From Gnetum montanum (lineage: Eukaryota; Streptophyta; Gnetopsida; Gnetales; Gnetaceae), in NCBI GenBank assembly GCA_015680685.1, contig MNCI01013653.1, forward strand, positions 25,828 through 89,827: a DNA stretch of 64,000 bases, read 5' to 3'. Positions within the stretch are counted from its first letter, which is position 1; each line of letters opens with the position of its first letter. The translations under genes were made by a program, and so were the position numbers. A model generated the notes under the pieces. It ran no database searches. It saw only the letters and a list, made by a program, of their open reading frames with translations, and was not told the DNA's origin. This document shows, in pieces, positions 35,391 to 47,299 of this stretch.

Positions 35391-37354
35391 TTCACAGGTA
35401 AGGTTGCGTAATTTGAGCAGTCCTTACACTCAAATTTAGGCCTCAGCTATGGAGGTGCTTCAGAGGCAGAAGGAGCTTCTTGATTGGCACCACTTGAGCT
35501 AGTTGTTAGTTCGGCAGACTCTGTAGTTATTTTCTTCTTGTTGTTATTTTTCTTCTTGGCCCCCTCTGCAACCGCTGCTACTGTCATTATCGTAGCTTTG
35601 CCTTTGTCCTTGCCTTTTCTGTGGGCATTTTTGTAGAACACATACACCAGATCTTTGCTAGCCTCCACCACGTCTTGGATGCTCTTAGTCTAAGCAAAGG
35701 CTTAGCTAAGGGAGTAGGGAGCGAGGTAGTATAGCTTAGACTTGATAAAGTCGTTAACTCCCCCCTTGAAGATTGCCAGTAGATTGTCCTTCAAGATGGG
35801 TTTGCGGATTTCATTCAAGGTGGTGCTCCACCGCTATATAAACCTTTGGACTAACTTGAGCGGGTCTTGCTTGACTCCCATGAGTTGGTCCAACGTGACT
35901 TCTAGCTTCAGGTTGTACTTGAAATGGGTCACAAACTGAGTTAACAGCTCTTCCAAAGTTGAGATGCAAGCACATGGGAGTGTTGGATACCAATCCAAAG
36001 CTTTACCTATTAAGGACATAGCAAAGACACGGATGATGGTATGTGGCCATTATTGCAATAGTAATGACTCTGACCTAAAAGTGACTAGGTGGGTGTTGGG
36101 ATCACCTTCCCCATTGTATTTTGTGAAATGGGGAACGGGCATCCTAGGTGGCAATGACAAGACTGGGACTGTTGGACTAATAGGATCATCATGGTAGAAA
36201 TCCATGACTTGTACCATGTTAGAACCAGCATCCTTGAGATTTTTGACCTCTTCTGTAAGGATCTGAATAAGCTGGAAGGCTTGGTCCAGACCCGTAGACG
36301 GCGAGGTCATTTGAGGAACGGAAGGAGGAGCCACACCGAGTGGTGCAATGGAGGCGGCAGCTTGGCCGATGGTCAATGCTATCGGGATGGTCCCTACAAG
36401 CGACGTTGCTTATGGCATCCACCATCTGGTAGTTGGTGCGGATGGGGCAACCACCGTCGGTTGCACTATTGGATATGTTGTTTGTGTAAATGAGGGCACA
36501 GACAACGATTCTGCAACTAGGTTTAGCACTCACGGGACCTGGCTTTGATGATGGGGATGATGGGGCATTTGTGCAGGATGCGCAATGAGAGGCATGATTA
36601 GAACCCACCATGCTATAGTGGCAAGCCCTATCGTGTGAGTCGGGATGAAGGTGGGTGTTGTAAATGATTGCGACGTAGGTATCACGTGCACATGCAGTGA
36701 CATAGGCACAGGTGTACGATGAGATGGATTAGGTAATTGCACCTACTGAGGAATGAATTGTGAAGGACTATCGCCCAGGAAGATAGTCAGAGAGAGAAAA
36801 TGTAGGTGCGGTGAGCGTGGAACTTGATTGGTATTATATAATGTCAAGGGTGTGGTAACCATGAACAACAGATTTACGTGGGACATCATGGAGGGAGGGG
36901 CCATGGCGAAATCCTCATGACCACCTCCTTCAAAGTGGGAGTCTAGATCATCTTGCTTGTCATAAAGCATTTCATCGTAGAACAACTCGTTCAGTTATTC
37001 TAGTGACTTCTTAGCCATCAGCATTTGATCTAGGATCCACTTTTGTTGATCTATCAGGGGCACAGTGGAGTTAGGTGAAGGAATAAATTTCTTCCCATTG
37101 TAGTATATGAACTCATATTCTCGTTTTTCTTCGAATTCTTGCAGATACATGGGCAAGTTTGCTACTAGTTTAGCATAGAGGAAATTGCAGTGTTCTCTAT
37201 GTTGAGCATGTCCCTCAGGCTCTTTATTTTGAAGCCTGAGGGAGTGGCACGATCGCACCGTACTAGTTGGCAGCTCAACCACAGGAGGCGTAACTTGCAG
37301 AGTCTAGGGGTTCTAAAGGTTGGCAGTGTCAACAGTAGTAGATGATGTAGTCAT
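35391..37354 (-). pseudogene. gag of element B
   Basis: Start chosen at 37354 (MTTSSTTVDTANL), because D begins in the same way at 53472 (MASATTATNTFN). Then LRLQNKEPEGHAQH (D: LRIQNQGPEGLAQH), a Pro/His/Thr-rich middle (36530-36740), and the Retrotrans_gag core at 35700-36376: MPVPHFTKYNGEGDPNTHL, LIGKALDWYPTLP and QFVTHFKYNLKLEV. A Lys-rich segment (KGKDKGKAT, KKKNNNKKK) precedes the knuckle. Stops at Gln and Trp positions break the frame. Confidence 0.83.
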
Positions 37355-37574
37355 TCTCTATGCAGTTGTTAAATAATGGCGATATAGATAAAGATTGCAA
37401 GGGCAAAGGCAAACTAAGATAATAATCGGGGCTTTCTATCTTGTAGGATTCCAAAGGAATCATCGAAGCGACCGATTTGCACCACACAATCCCGTAAACA
37501 ACCTCGGAGGTATTACGTTTACGTTGATTAACAATGGGTACAGACAGCTTATAGGACTACCTGTAAAATGTGGA

Positions 37575-37609
37575 TCAGATATGAAGGCCCTCCTTCTAGC
37601 ACTAAAAAC
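37575..37609 (-). promoter_or_regulatory. Probable primer-binding region of element B
   Basis: Directly downstream of the 5' LTR on the element strand, after 2-5 bases, lies AGTGCTAGAAGGAGGGCC. It resembles the GCGCTAGAAGGAGGG primer sites of plant Tat-type elements. The tRNA was not determined. Confidence 0.5.
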
Positions 37610-39235
37610 TGTAACGACGGAAAACGTCAATCGCTGGAAATACCAAACAAAAGTCCGTGTACACAGTTCTAACCCCAGATCCATGCGAGGACCGTGCTAG
37701 AGAAAAATGAATCTAAGGTGCCCTGAACGGTCTTGTCGATCATACAGGGACTTACTTGATGAATAAAAATTTTGTGATATTTGGATGACAAAATGATGGT
37801 TCTTTATGAGAAGATATAATATTGTTAACTTAGAAGGTAATTGAAAACGATGTAATCGATTTAAAATGATTTGCAAGATTCGTATAAATAGGGCACAAGA
37901 GATCGGATTTAGAATGCAAGAAATCCCAAGATCTGGGATTTAGCTCATGAACAAAATATATTGAACACAATGACTACAGGCAGACTTCGATTTAGGCAAA
38001 GCACGGGCCAACAACAAGAAAGCTGTTCAAAGATGAAGCATGCAAAGGTCGATCTACCTTGTTCTAGCGGATCTGGGTACAAGGAGGTTAGACCTGAAGC
38101 AGAATGTCCATCAATTGGCTATTTTTGACTGAATATTCTTGTCAATTACCTTCGATATTCTTGCAATTACTAATCCTGTTTGTTCTCTTGTCAATCCTTG
38201 CTAAAAGTTGTTGACGATTGCCAACAAAAGGAAAAAATCACTCACAGAGAAAATTTGTCAAATCTTAGGAGAAATTTTTTCCCACCGTTTGATCTTTGTC
38301 AACTAGAGTATTTATAAGATTAGGGTTAGGAGAAAAATGCAGTTTAGATAACGCGTGTCCTGAACCTACAAAATGTCGTTGACTTGATGTGTTTGTTGTT
38401 GAAGCTTGCGGTGCCATGCTGTATTACACTTTGAAGCGTAATGCATCGTAAACCACTTGTTTAGAGTTTTGGCAACAAACTATTATTAGATTACACTGCA
38501 ATACACTAAAAAGCGTATTGTAGTGTGTGAGCTGCTGATATTTGAATCTTGCTATCTCTGTCATGGCTTGTATTACACTACGTTATGCTAGATTACACTA
38601 CATCATTCTAGATTGCGCTACATCATGCCAGATTACACTGCATCCCGCTAGATTACGCTGCATCATACCAGATTACACTTCATATCGTAATTTAATGTAA
38701 AATAGTGAACTTGCAAAAAATTTAAGTGTTTTCACCGTGCTTCCTCTATTTCTGATCAATCCTTCCAGGGTTTATTACGCCATGTTGTGTAATGCAGCGT
38801 AATACGCCCCCCTTAATCGAGAAAAAAAACTTGCTGAAATGCACGGCATGCTGTAGATCATTGCCTAAACCTTAATATTTTTGCTAGGTTGTCAAATTCT
38901 TGAATGTTTGCCATATTTGATGTTGTGGTGGACTGCCTTCTGACATTACACTGCGTCATGTGACTTTATGCCATGTTGCGTAATGCAGCGTAATATGCTA
39001 AAAGTTAAGATTTTCAAAACATAGAAAATTTACAAAGTTGAAGGCTTGCCGCCATGCACCCATCACCTTGTTCTGTCTTCTAAAATTTATTTGTGCTATG
39101 CTATGCAGTGTAGCATGGTAGGGAAGACCTTTAATTGAGAAGGGAACTTGCTGTGTTGTGCCTTGTCGCAACTCCTTGCATGAATCGCTAGGTTTTGCTG
39201 AACCATTGAGGCCTCAAAATTTTCATGGTGTTTCA
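37610..39235 (-). repeat. 5' LTR of element B
   Basis: Plus strand TGTAACGACGG ... GGTGTTTCA, with intact TG...CA ends. Minus-strand TATA box (CTTATAAATACTC) near 38312-38324. The 20-bp array at 38586-38685 mirrors that in the 3' LTR. Right target duplication GGTGC at 39236-39240. Confidence 0.93.
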
Positions 39236-39240
39236 GGTGC

Positions 39241-39795
39241 CACCCGAGGTTGCAACCACAGAGGTACAGCCACAAAACCGACCAACTCCCTTCGTAATCA
39301 GGGTACCCAAACATCCTGATCTTCAAGCTACTACTCCTCAAATGCAAACCAAATTGATCCTGTTTGTCATTAGGGTGCCTAAACACCCTAACACACAACC
39401 ATCTCCAATTTTTCAACCACAACTTTGGCTCACTCCATTCGTAATCCGAGTCCCAAAGCAACCCAATGTTCAAGCTCCAACAGTTCCTCCATGACCTTCG
39501 TGAGAACGCCTCGTCGATAGACTTACTAGGGAATGGTTGGAAAAAGAACATCGAAGTCTTGAATTGGGGCCACCGAAACCCACTCCCTTAAATGCTACAC
39601 CTATGGCTCTGACAACTGACGAGCCAAGCACGAGCCATGAAAACAAAAAATTAGGAATTTTATATACATCAAACCCAACCATCATAGACCACATGAAAAC
39701 CATTCCACAAGAGATATAGTTGTTGGGTCCAATGGACCAAGTCTCAACTAGAAAAAGCAGACCAAACAATAAAGACTTGGCCAGTGTCCTAACTT
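39241..39795 (+). pseudogene. gag linker of element C, part 2
   Basis: Resumes the frame cut at 21311. Carries the linker motifs RPTPFVIRVPKHPD, LFVIRVPKHPN and TPFVIRVPKQPN, spaced ~25 residues apart, then RERLVDRLT-like and KEHRSLELGPPKP text as in A (4680-4790). Stops (TGA at 39492, TAG at 39718) divide it. Confidence 0.78.
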
Positions 39796-40769
39796 AGGTC
39801 ACATAGGTGCTTAAACAAAAAAACACATCTTTAATCTTGTATGACCTCATGTTGACTTCTCAAGTTCATCTTGAAGCCTTTGTACGTATGTTAACATCGA
39901 TCCTAGTTAGTGAAGAATTGCCCGCAAATGAACCTTCCATTCATGCGGTAATGTTTCCATATCAAGGATCAAGAGCTACATCACTAAGCTTCAACACGAA
40001 TAATATAAAAATAGATGAAAAAATGGGAGAACTCACCACTGCACCCATGTTCATAACTATACAAGTAAACCAATTCAAAATACATAGGGTGCATGTAGAT
40101 GACAGAGCAGCCACGAACGTAGTACCATACCACGTCATCGAACAGTTGGGGTTAACATAACAAATCAAACCAAATTCCACAACATTCCTGAAATTGTTCA
40201 ATGGATCACACGTAGTTGTCAAAGGGATACTAACTTTGGATTTCATAGCAGGGGACCGATTCCCCACATCAGCTGAATTCATGGTCGTAGACGAGATGCC
40301 TAGTTTTAACTTGATATTGGGACAACCATGGTTAGCCCAATTAAAATTGGTTTCCTCACCCATCCACCAAGAGATTCACTTACCCTATGAAGGTGGTGAA
40401 ATCATTATACACGGTGATGCAGCTACACCCAACACCTCTGCACACGTAGGCACAAACCAAGGCTCAAAGGTCAAATTCGATGAGTCTAAACAGGATGACA
40501 CTACTCTCGACCCTAAACAGGACACAACACCTATTAACAACCAAAATGATAACCAATCTCCAAACTGTGATCCCCCAGAAGATATGGAAACATTACAAAA
40601 TGTGGAAACATTGAAGCATGCTGACATAGGAGTTATTCCTCTAGATGTCTCATGGTCAGAATTACCATTTAACATAATTAGCAAAGGAAACGCTGAATAT
40701 ATGATTACTCCGGAACAACCAACACAGCATGTAAATATTCAAAAATTAAAGAAGCTACTCAACTGTTAA
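39796..40769 (+). pseudogene. Aspartic protease region, element C
   Basis: Open parts 39807-40160 and 40194-40769. The active-site stretch reads VDDRAATNV (40094-40120); Arg replaces the Gly of A and B. Downstream motifs FIAGDRFPTSAEF, NLILGQPWLAQL and EIHLPYEGGEIIIHGDAAT are intact. Ends KLKKLLNC with a TAA; no RT follows until 48876, because the antisense gene lies between. Confidence 0.85.
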
Positions 40770-40784
40770 CCCAACTATTGTCCA

Positions 40785-40990
40785 AAATGACGTTAAAATA
40801 CAACTGTCCAAATATGTCTGCAATGACATAAAACTAGCCACGATCAGGAATGGCTAGTTCATTTTGAAAGCCACTGAAACAATTCAAATCTCTCGTTTTT
40901 TTGTGGCCTGAAATGGCCTTAAACTAGAATGTCGTTGCACGCATGGCCTGAAATGGCCTTAAAATAGAACAAGTTACGTTTCCATTTCTT
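40785..40990 (+). repeat. Degenerate TAAACT minisatellite, junction protease / antisense gene (C)
   Basis: Units such as GGCCTGAAATGGCCTTAAACT, GACATAAAACTAGCCA and AATGACGTTAAAATA. Equivalent in place and orientation to 6146-6480 (A) and 33180-33490 (B). 40990-41388 is AT-rich with microsatellites and no gene. Confidence 0.72.
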
Positions 40991-43140
40991 TAAGATTACA
41001 TTCTTTGTTTGCATGCATAGTTACATCCCTGCTCTACCAATTATTATTCCCCCTACATTCCCCCTACATTCCTTCTACACTGTTATCATGTCAGTTGCAT
41101 TCACACTTATATTCACAAATAGTTAAAACAAGAAAATAAAAATATATATAACAATAAAAATAAAAAAATATTTTATGTTTATGCTTGTGTTTATCAAAAG
41201 TTTAGACAAAATGTAAAATAAAAAAAAATCAAATAACATAAAAATAGCAAATATATATATATATATATGTATCAATGTATAAATGGATAATTTCAAATGT
41301 TTACATTGTATCACACGTTCGCTCTCATACAATCCACAAATTTCAAAAAAAAAAAGCTAAACTAAGTTAACAACAATAACAAGTTAAATTAAACATCAGC
41401 GCTAGGAGGGGCTTGATCCCCAAAGTCATCCGCATCATCGAGTCTCGCTCCACTGGGGCCACCATCAGCATCATCATGTCCTTTCGAAAAATAGAAAAAA
41501 AAACTAATTAGTAAATAAAAGAAAAAAAATAATATAATATATATAAAATGGAAAAACAATAAAAAGTGTTACAAGACCAAAATACTTACAGACGAAGAAG
41601 GTCTGAGCCCAAATTCTAAACGATGAAGAATCTCTTCTTCTAGTACACACGACCAATCTTTTTCTTCGAGGTCTAAATCCACATTGGCTATGGATTTTCC
41701 CTTGTCCACAGATGTCCATGTGGGATGTTCCAGAGGAAATTGGCCTACCGAAACATCCCCAGAAGTAGTAGTGATGGATCTCTCAAGAGATCCCTCCACT
41801 ACAGTGCACTCAACGAACTTATCATAGGAGGATTGTAGACCCAAACCCTCGATGAACATCTTTAACTGACGTTGTTCAATAGAATATTCTTCTAGCCATC
41901 TCTTGTATTGGTATTTGTGGTCTTTTTGGTCCTGGCCCCACTTTCGTACCTTGGTAGCAAAAGCTTTCCAATCTTGGCACTTCTTGTTTAACAAATCAAT
42001 TTGAGCCCTTTGCTTAGCCAACTCCCGAGTCACCTTTACTTTGCTAATAACACATTCCAATATCTAGCGTAGGTGATCTCAGAAGTTTGCCAGGTACTGT
42101 CCCCCGCCAACCTAGCAGCCGCAAAATCATAACGTGCTTTGTAATCATTTCTTTCCTATGTTACCTCAGCATTATTCTTTTCAGCCGTTTGAACTTTCTG
42201 CCATAGCTATTCAAGGGAACCTCTGCAAGTCCAAAGATATTTAGCATTTTGCACTACAAAACCTACAACTGCATCATAAATCTTCCTTGGAACTTGCTCA
42301 ATCTCTCTAGGAAGTTCAGGCAAGCCATTGATATGGGTGGCCTCGGATGGATCCCATTCAAGTCTTGCACCTACCGATACAAGAAGCATAACTCAGCCAA
42401 TTGAACGTTAAGACAAGTTCAAATAGAATAACGCATGTCACTAAAAGCACATACTTAATTCAGGATCGGCCTCTTGAAGGTGATTAACCACTTCACGAAC
42501 AATGTTGGTAACAAAGTCCACTTTGTTAGGCATTTCAGTCCACGGTTTAAGTTCATTTGTTGAGCCTGAACCGTCATGGGTAGTCATTTCAGCTAGTACC
42601 TGTAATCTAGGTACTTTTTGAATATTAGAAGCCTCTGCCTTTTCAACGCCTAAGCCTTGTGATAAATAAAAAATCAAACAAACATCAAAAATTTAAAATA
42701 ATAATAAACAAAAAATATATATAGGAAACATACCATAATAAATGAAACATACCAGAAACCCCTTGGTCGCTCGACTCTGGTGGATCACCAAGATGTAATG
42801 TTACCCCAAAGAAGCCATCAAACACTTCTCTCTCCTCACTAGAGCATCTAAGGACATCTAGGCCTTCAGTAAGATTCACTTCCATTTCCTCTTCTACATG
42901 TTCTTCCACATGTTTCTCTAGGAAGATGAGAATCTCCCCGATCTCTTCTACGTTAGCTTCTTCTATTTCCTCGACTTGATCAGTGGGAATCATCTCCGGT
43001 TCAACCACTGGAACTTGTTCAGCCCCTTCTCTTTCAGGGGTTTTCTCTGATAACATTCATAGAACTCAAAATTAGCATCATGTAATAAGTGAATAAAATC
43101 AGGAAACATAAAACACTAACAATAAATAAAATGTACTAAC

Positions 43141-44186
43141 CATGCTCTGGCAACTTTAATTTAATATGTTTTATCCTTGGTGGGTTCACTTCTAGGGCTA
43201 CTTCCCTAGGACATTTAAGTCTCTGCACCTTGGATTTAGCTTTCCTGATCATTTCTTTAATCACCCGGTCAGCTCTCCTGGCAGTGTAATGCAAACTAGC
43301 TGGTTCCAACCCTACGCTATCATGTGTATGGTAAGAAACACCAGCTTCACCCTCTATTGTGATGGAGACTGATCTCTCAATACCTTCGGGAGCATCTTGA
43401 AATCGAGTAACATCAAACAAGTGACGAATCCATGGATGAGACAGTTGCTCACAGTCCCTCAACATATGCTCATTACCCACGCGAACCACTAGGAACTTGG
43501 CTAGTCTACGAAAGTAACCTGCAAAGAACACAAACGTGAAATGGGACTGTGCCTCCACATTCAAGCGCAATTTGACAATCTCCCCCTGGAAACCCGAAAG
43601 TAAAAATTGTGCCCAGTTATAACACATCCCTGTCTCTAAAATTGAATGCATGATACGCATGGACTCTACTCCAAGAGCTCTCATTTGAGATAGAGATTTG
43701 GGAAATGCACGTGCTCTAAATAATGGGTACAATTGATTCACCTCTGTCACCTTAGTGTTCCCCTGCATAGGGAAGCCTTTAGAACCTTGCTTCATGCCCA
43801 TCCATTCCTCCAGTTCTTTAATCATAGGCCCCTCTCTGCTCTCGTGGTTCAATGTAATCGTGACACCATCTGATGATACACTAAAGAGATCCAAAAAGAA
43901 CTCGTCGGTTAGACGGAACATGACCTTTACTCCCCTGACTCGCGTGCAAAAATAGGTCACTTCATCATTGAAAGAATCAACAATGGAAACCATTTCGGTC
44001 ACAAATACGATAGGAGTCAAGGCAGTGAACAAATCTAGTAGACCAACATCAATTAAGCAAGTGATAACATGTTGAGATGCCTCAGTATGTAACCATCGCT
44101 GCGAATCTTCTATCTCCCCAAATTTCATGAAAAAGTACCCTCGGTACGTCCAATCACGATGGCAACCCCACCTGGGGTAACATCCG
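43141..44186 (-). pseudogene. Exon 4 of copy C: open plant-transposon-protein-like domain (~348 codons)
   Basis: The longest uninterrupted part of the gene in any copy. Acceptor ATATCATTGCAG, donor CATG|GTTAGT. In order: FGEIEDSQRWLHTEAS, FVTEMVSIVDSFNDEVTYFC, RVRGVKVMFRLTDEFFLDLF, EEWMGMKQGSKGFPM, LYPLFRARAFPKSLSQ, YNWAQFLLSGFQGEIVKL, FTFVFFAGYFRRLAKFLV, then a basic segment (RRADRVIKEMIRKAKSKVQ) that could be a nuclear-localisation or nucleic-acid-binding region. Similarity to the plant transposon protein / plant mobile domain type is by pattern only. Confidence 0.6.
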
Positions 44187-44628
44187 CTGCAATGATATGT
44201 TAAGCAAAAGATTAAGATCATGATAAACAAGGGGGTAGCAAGAAAAAAAATAAGGCTCAAAACATAGTCACTTACCATCAACAAATGGGTTAGGCACACT
44301 TGGCATAGGATCAGCCGTTGGAGAAAACACAGGACCGTTACAAGACCAATCTTTATGTAACCATCCACGAGCCTCACACCGCTCAAAGGCCCTAGAATAC
44401 TGTTTGTGATAATGGACGAGCGCATCCTTGGTTTGGGCTAACACGACACCACGAAGAGTGGGGTCCACTAGAAAAGCCTCCAAGGTTGTACGTGTCAAGT
44501 CAAGTCCATCATCATTCCTACGCGTTCCATCTTCATCAAACCGGGGCCCGCAAAGAAACGATGATCAAACATCAACAACAGTGTAACATCAAAACAAGTA
44601 AAATGAAAGACAATTTGAAAGAGCTTAC

Positions 44629-44870
44629 CTATCTACCTTGTACACTATTCCAGGAGTTTTTTGGAACAATGTATGTACACGGAAAGCTAGGAAGAGGGTG
44701 CTACTACTGTTGTAGTGGTTGCAAGATTGTAACTCCCACACACGAGTCAAAGGGCGGCTTGATCGAGGACCTTCTGCAGGACCATCACCAACTTTAAATA
44801 GCCCTTCATCCTTAATAGGGAACATGGAAATTCGTTAGATAATGCCCACATCAGAAGGATACGGTTTGCA
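44629..44870 (-). pseudogene. Exon 2 fragment of copy C: end of HAD-like domain
   Basis: Encodes EGLFKVGDGPAEGPR, LTRVWELQSCNHYNSSSTLF, then LAFRVHTLFQKTPGIVYK, aligned with the end of exon 2 of A and B. The DDSP motif is replaced (AFRV). Donor AG|GTAAGC at 44628. The alignment fades near 44870, so the domain is 5'-truncated here. Confidence 0.6.
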
Positions 44871-44899
44871 AAAATCATGATTAATAGTTTATGTTACAA

Positions 44900-47290
44900 C
44901 CATTCATAAGTTCGCACTACACTGGAAAAGTGACTCACGCAACTTAGGGGTCATGCAACTTAGGGGAGTAACTCACACTTACGTTTCGCGCCAAAATACA
45001 CTGCCATAGCATCAAAACATGTGATTTTCGGCATCAATATTTTATCATTGGACTAGATAAAATATATATTTTACACAGATGAATCAGCATAATAAATCAC
45101 CAATTTAACTAAGCACGGTGTCAATTTCCTTTTATATGAAACTAATATATTAGTTATTTATCCCGATAATATATAGCATCATATAAAAGGGTGTGTTAAA
45201 TTATTTTAATGGACTGAAATTATTCACCAAATTCACCTCACCTACCATGATAGAAAACCTTTTCAAACGCTAAAAATATCAGCATGACAAGCTTGAGACT
45301 GGCCCAAGTAAAGTAAGCCCCGTTTCACGTCTCCCTTAGGGAGATTCCCCGCCTTGTACCAGAAGTTTCGTTCTGGTGTTGTTTTATAATGCGTGAAAAA
45401 CGAAACTTCTTCTCTGTTACGTGCAAAGTTTACTCAAAGTAACTCAGACATATTTGAAAAACTAAGTTTTGAACAGCAGAGAATGCCCTTTGCGGGGCTA
45501 GAATAACTGCTCAGTATTTCAAATACGCAAGGCGGGTGCGTTTTAGTTACTGTACTTTTCGACTGATTTTTCACGATGAGGGGAAAGTAAAAACAGAGAG
45601 CGGTACAAATATACCCGTCAGCCCTCATTCCTGCTTACCAACTTTCAGGTCATTCCCAATATCCGAGGGCATCAAGTAGTAAATAAGCGGTGCAGCGCCC
45701 AAAAAAAAAAAAAAAGAGAAGACAAATAATATTGTTGATAGCCTGTCCGATGAAAAGAAGACGAGTGTCAAATCGCCCAACTCCTAATTGGCGAACTCCA
45801 GTTCGTTGGTTACCCGAGCCTTCCTATAATGTTTGTAATCAGTCTGTGTTTCACCCCAAAGCTTTGATCGACCATGGTTGGAGTAGGGCGGGAACGAACG
45901 AAGTGAGGTACCCCGCGACGTTTAGGTTACGAAACGGAAAGACGGGCTGTTTTCTTAATGCAGAGGAGAGAGTATTTTGGCTTCCTCAGAGCGCCATTGG
46001 CCATGGGCTGGTGGGGATCGTTGCTTTATAAGCAAACAGATTTTTAAAATAGTTGAACAAGCATCCATCCGTCTATCATGTTCATTAACCTAGAGTGGAT
46101 GATAATCACTAGGGGTTCTTCGCAGTTGGGCAATGGTCAATGGTATCCGTGCAGGAAAGAAAACCGTTTTACATATTGTGGAAAGTGGAAACAGTTGCAC
46201 GTGAACAGTAGCCATTCCCATGTGAACATGATTATCACTAGGTGCCAAGCTTAGATATATCACCAGGATCCTGGTGCCAAACACCTAGAGATTTACGCCT
46301 GTTACTTAATCCTTTCGTGATCCTATCATATGTGGTATAGGCGCACAGAAAAGGGGGGTACATCCTGTTTTAATTGTGATATGCACTTAATCATCCAACG
46401 CATATTCGGTACCACTATTTTAGTTGTGATCTCGTGATCCTGGTGACCTCACTACTGTGCTTTACTGATTTTTTTCCTGTTTTCAGCAGAAACGCAAAAG
46501 AGAGCAAAAAAACAGCAATGGACAATAAACACGCGTGAAAGCGTGAGTCATGGTGGAACCTTTGATGCTCCCAAAGGCAAGCCGATCCATGCAAATGCAA
46601 CGTTTTGCTTGCACGCCCCATCCAAAATTCGATTCCCGTATGACTCATACTTGCCCCTTCGGCCCTCGCTTACCATGGTGTTGGTTTATTTATTCGTACT
46701 CCCTGGTTTTCTGTGATCCGGCTCATTTCCGATGCCACGAATCTTGATTGCTTGCTTGCCACTTAACCACGAAATTAAATTTTTGGTATGATTCAGGAGA
46801 AGATACGATTAAAACGCCGAAAAATCCAATATGGAAAGTAGTAAATGGAACTATTCCCCTGTCGTGACCCTGGTCGCTCTGGGTAACAATGCGACTCGTT
46901 TCCCGCGAAAGCGTCTAACTTTTAAGGTAGCCAAAAGTCCGGGGTCGGAATCAATACAAGTCTAAACACCTAACGCACGGTAGTTGGGCTTGTTTCGCTG
47001 CTGGTTTCTCCATATGCCAGGGTATCCGCCGTTGGTTTCTCCATATGCCAGGGTATCCGCCGTCGGCGAAATCCAAAAGTTTTGTATTTTAATGCAAAAT
47101 GCGAACATGCTAAAAAGGCAAGAACAATACGAGGTAAGATAAGGCGACCATTTCAATGTACAAGTACAGATCCAGACAAAATTTCATTGGAAACTATGAA
47201 ATACGCACCCATTGCGAATTTACTGCGCTCCTGTACGCACTCCTGAATCCGACGCAAACAGTTCGTGAAAATTTGTTCGGAATCGACCAA
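44900..47290. other. CpG-rich, unexplained segment upstream of antisense gene copy C
   Basis: No pol, gag or antisense-gene homology. From about 45300 to 47150 CpG is visibly more frequent than in the surrounding retroelement DNA. A 113-codon open stretch (45690-46031, with GWSRAGTNEVRYPATFRLRN) has no recognisable family. Possibly captured host DNA or a promoter region for the antisense gene. Element A lacks this segment at the equivalent position. Confidence 0.45.
47002..47063. repeat. Perfect 31-bp tandem duplication
   Basis: Two identical adjacent units (47002-47032, 47033-47063) containing CCATATGCCAGGGTATCCG, within the CpG-rich segment. Confidence 0.9.
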
Positions 47291-47299
47291 ACAGCAACT

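Larger units (their letters stand above)
21312..39235 (-). mobile_element. Complete Tat-type LTR retrotransposon B (17.9 kb), reverse orientation
   Basis: Flanked by ~1.63-kb LTRs (21312-22940 and 37610-39235) and by a perfect 5-bp target duplication GGTGC (21307-21311, 39236-39240), inserted in the gag linker of element C. On its own strand: 5' LTR, primer-binding region, gag from 37354, zinc knuckle, proline-rich linker, protease, minisatellite, the antisense gene (plus strand), RT, RNase H, archaeal-type RNase H, integrase, minisatellite, polypurine tract, 3' LTR. The LTRs agree at roughly nine of ten bases over the part compared by eye, mostly transitions, so insertion is not recent. Coding parts hold many stops. 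Its size is like that of Ogre elements. Confidence 0.93.
41389..44870 (-). pseudogene. Antisense multi-exon gene, copy C (5'-truncated)
   Basis: Opposite to element C. Proposed exons: 2 (partial) 44629-~44870, 3 44276-~44561, 4 43141-44186, 5 42753-43046, 6 42455-42655, 7 41590-42370, 8 41389-41480. Exon 4 is fully open and gives the best view of the central domain. Exon 5 is a Glu-rich acidic linker (EEIEEANVEEIGEIL). Exon 6 has WTEMPNKVDFVTNIVREVV (A: WIEMPRKMDFLLGIVNEVV). Exon 7 holds a coiled coil; exon 8 is acidic and ends QAPPSADV. Donors are GTAAGC, GTAAGT, GTTAGT, GTATGT, GTATGT and GTAAGT in order. The acceptor of exon 3 looks lost. Exon 1 and the HAD nucleophile part are missing upstream of ~44870. 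Confidence 0.75.

Noticed and set aside
36191-36548. Plus-strand ORFs of ~100 residues
   Set aside because: Shadows of the gag frame of element B on the minus strand.
45690-46031. 113-residue ORF in the CpG-rich segment as a host gene exon
   Set aside because: No recognised motif, no clear splice sites and no second copy; left as part of an unexplained segment.
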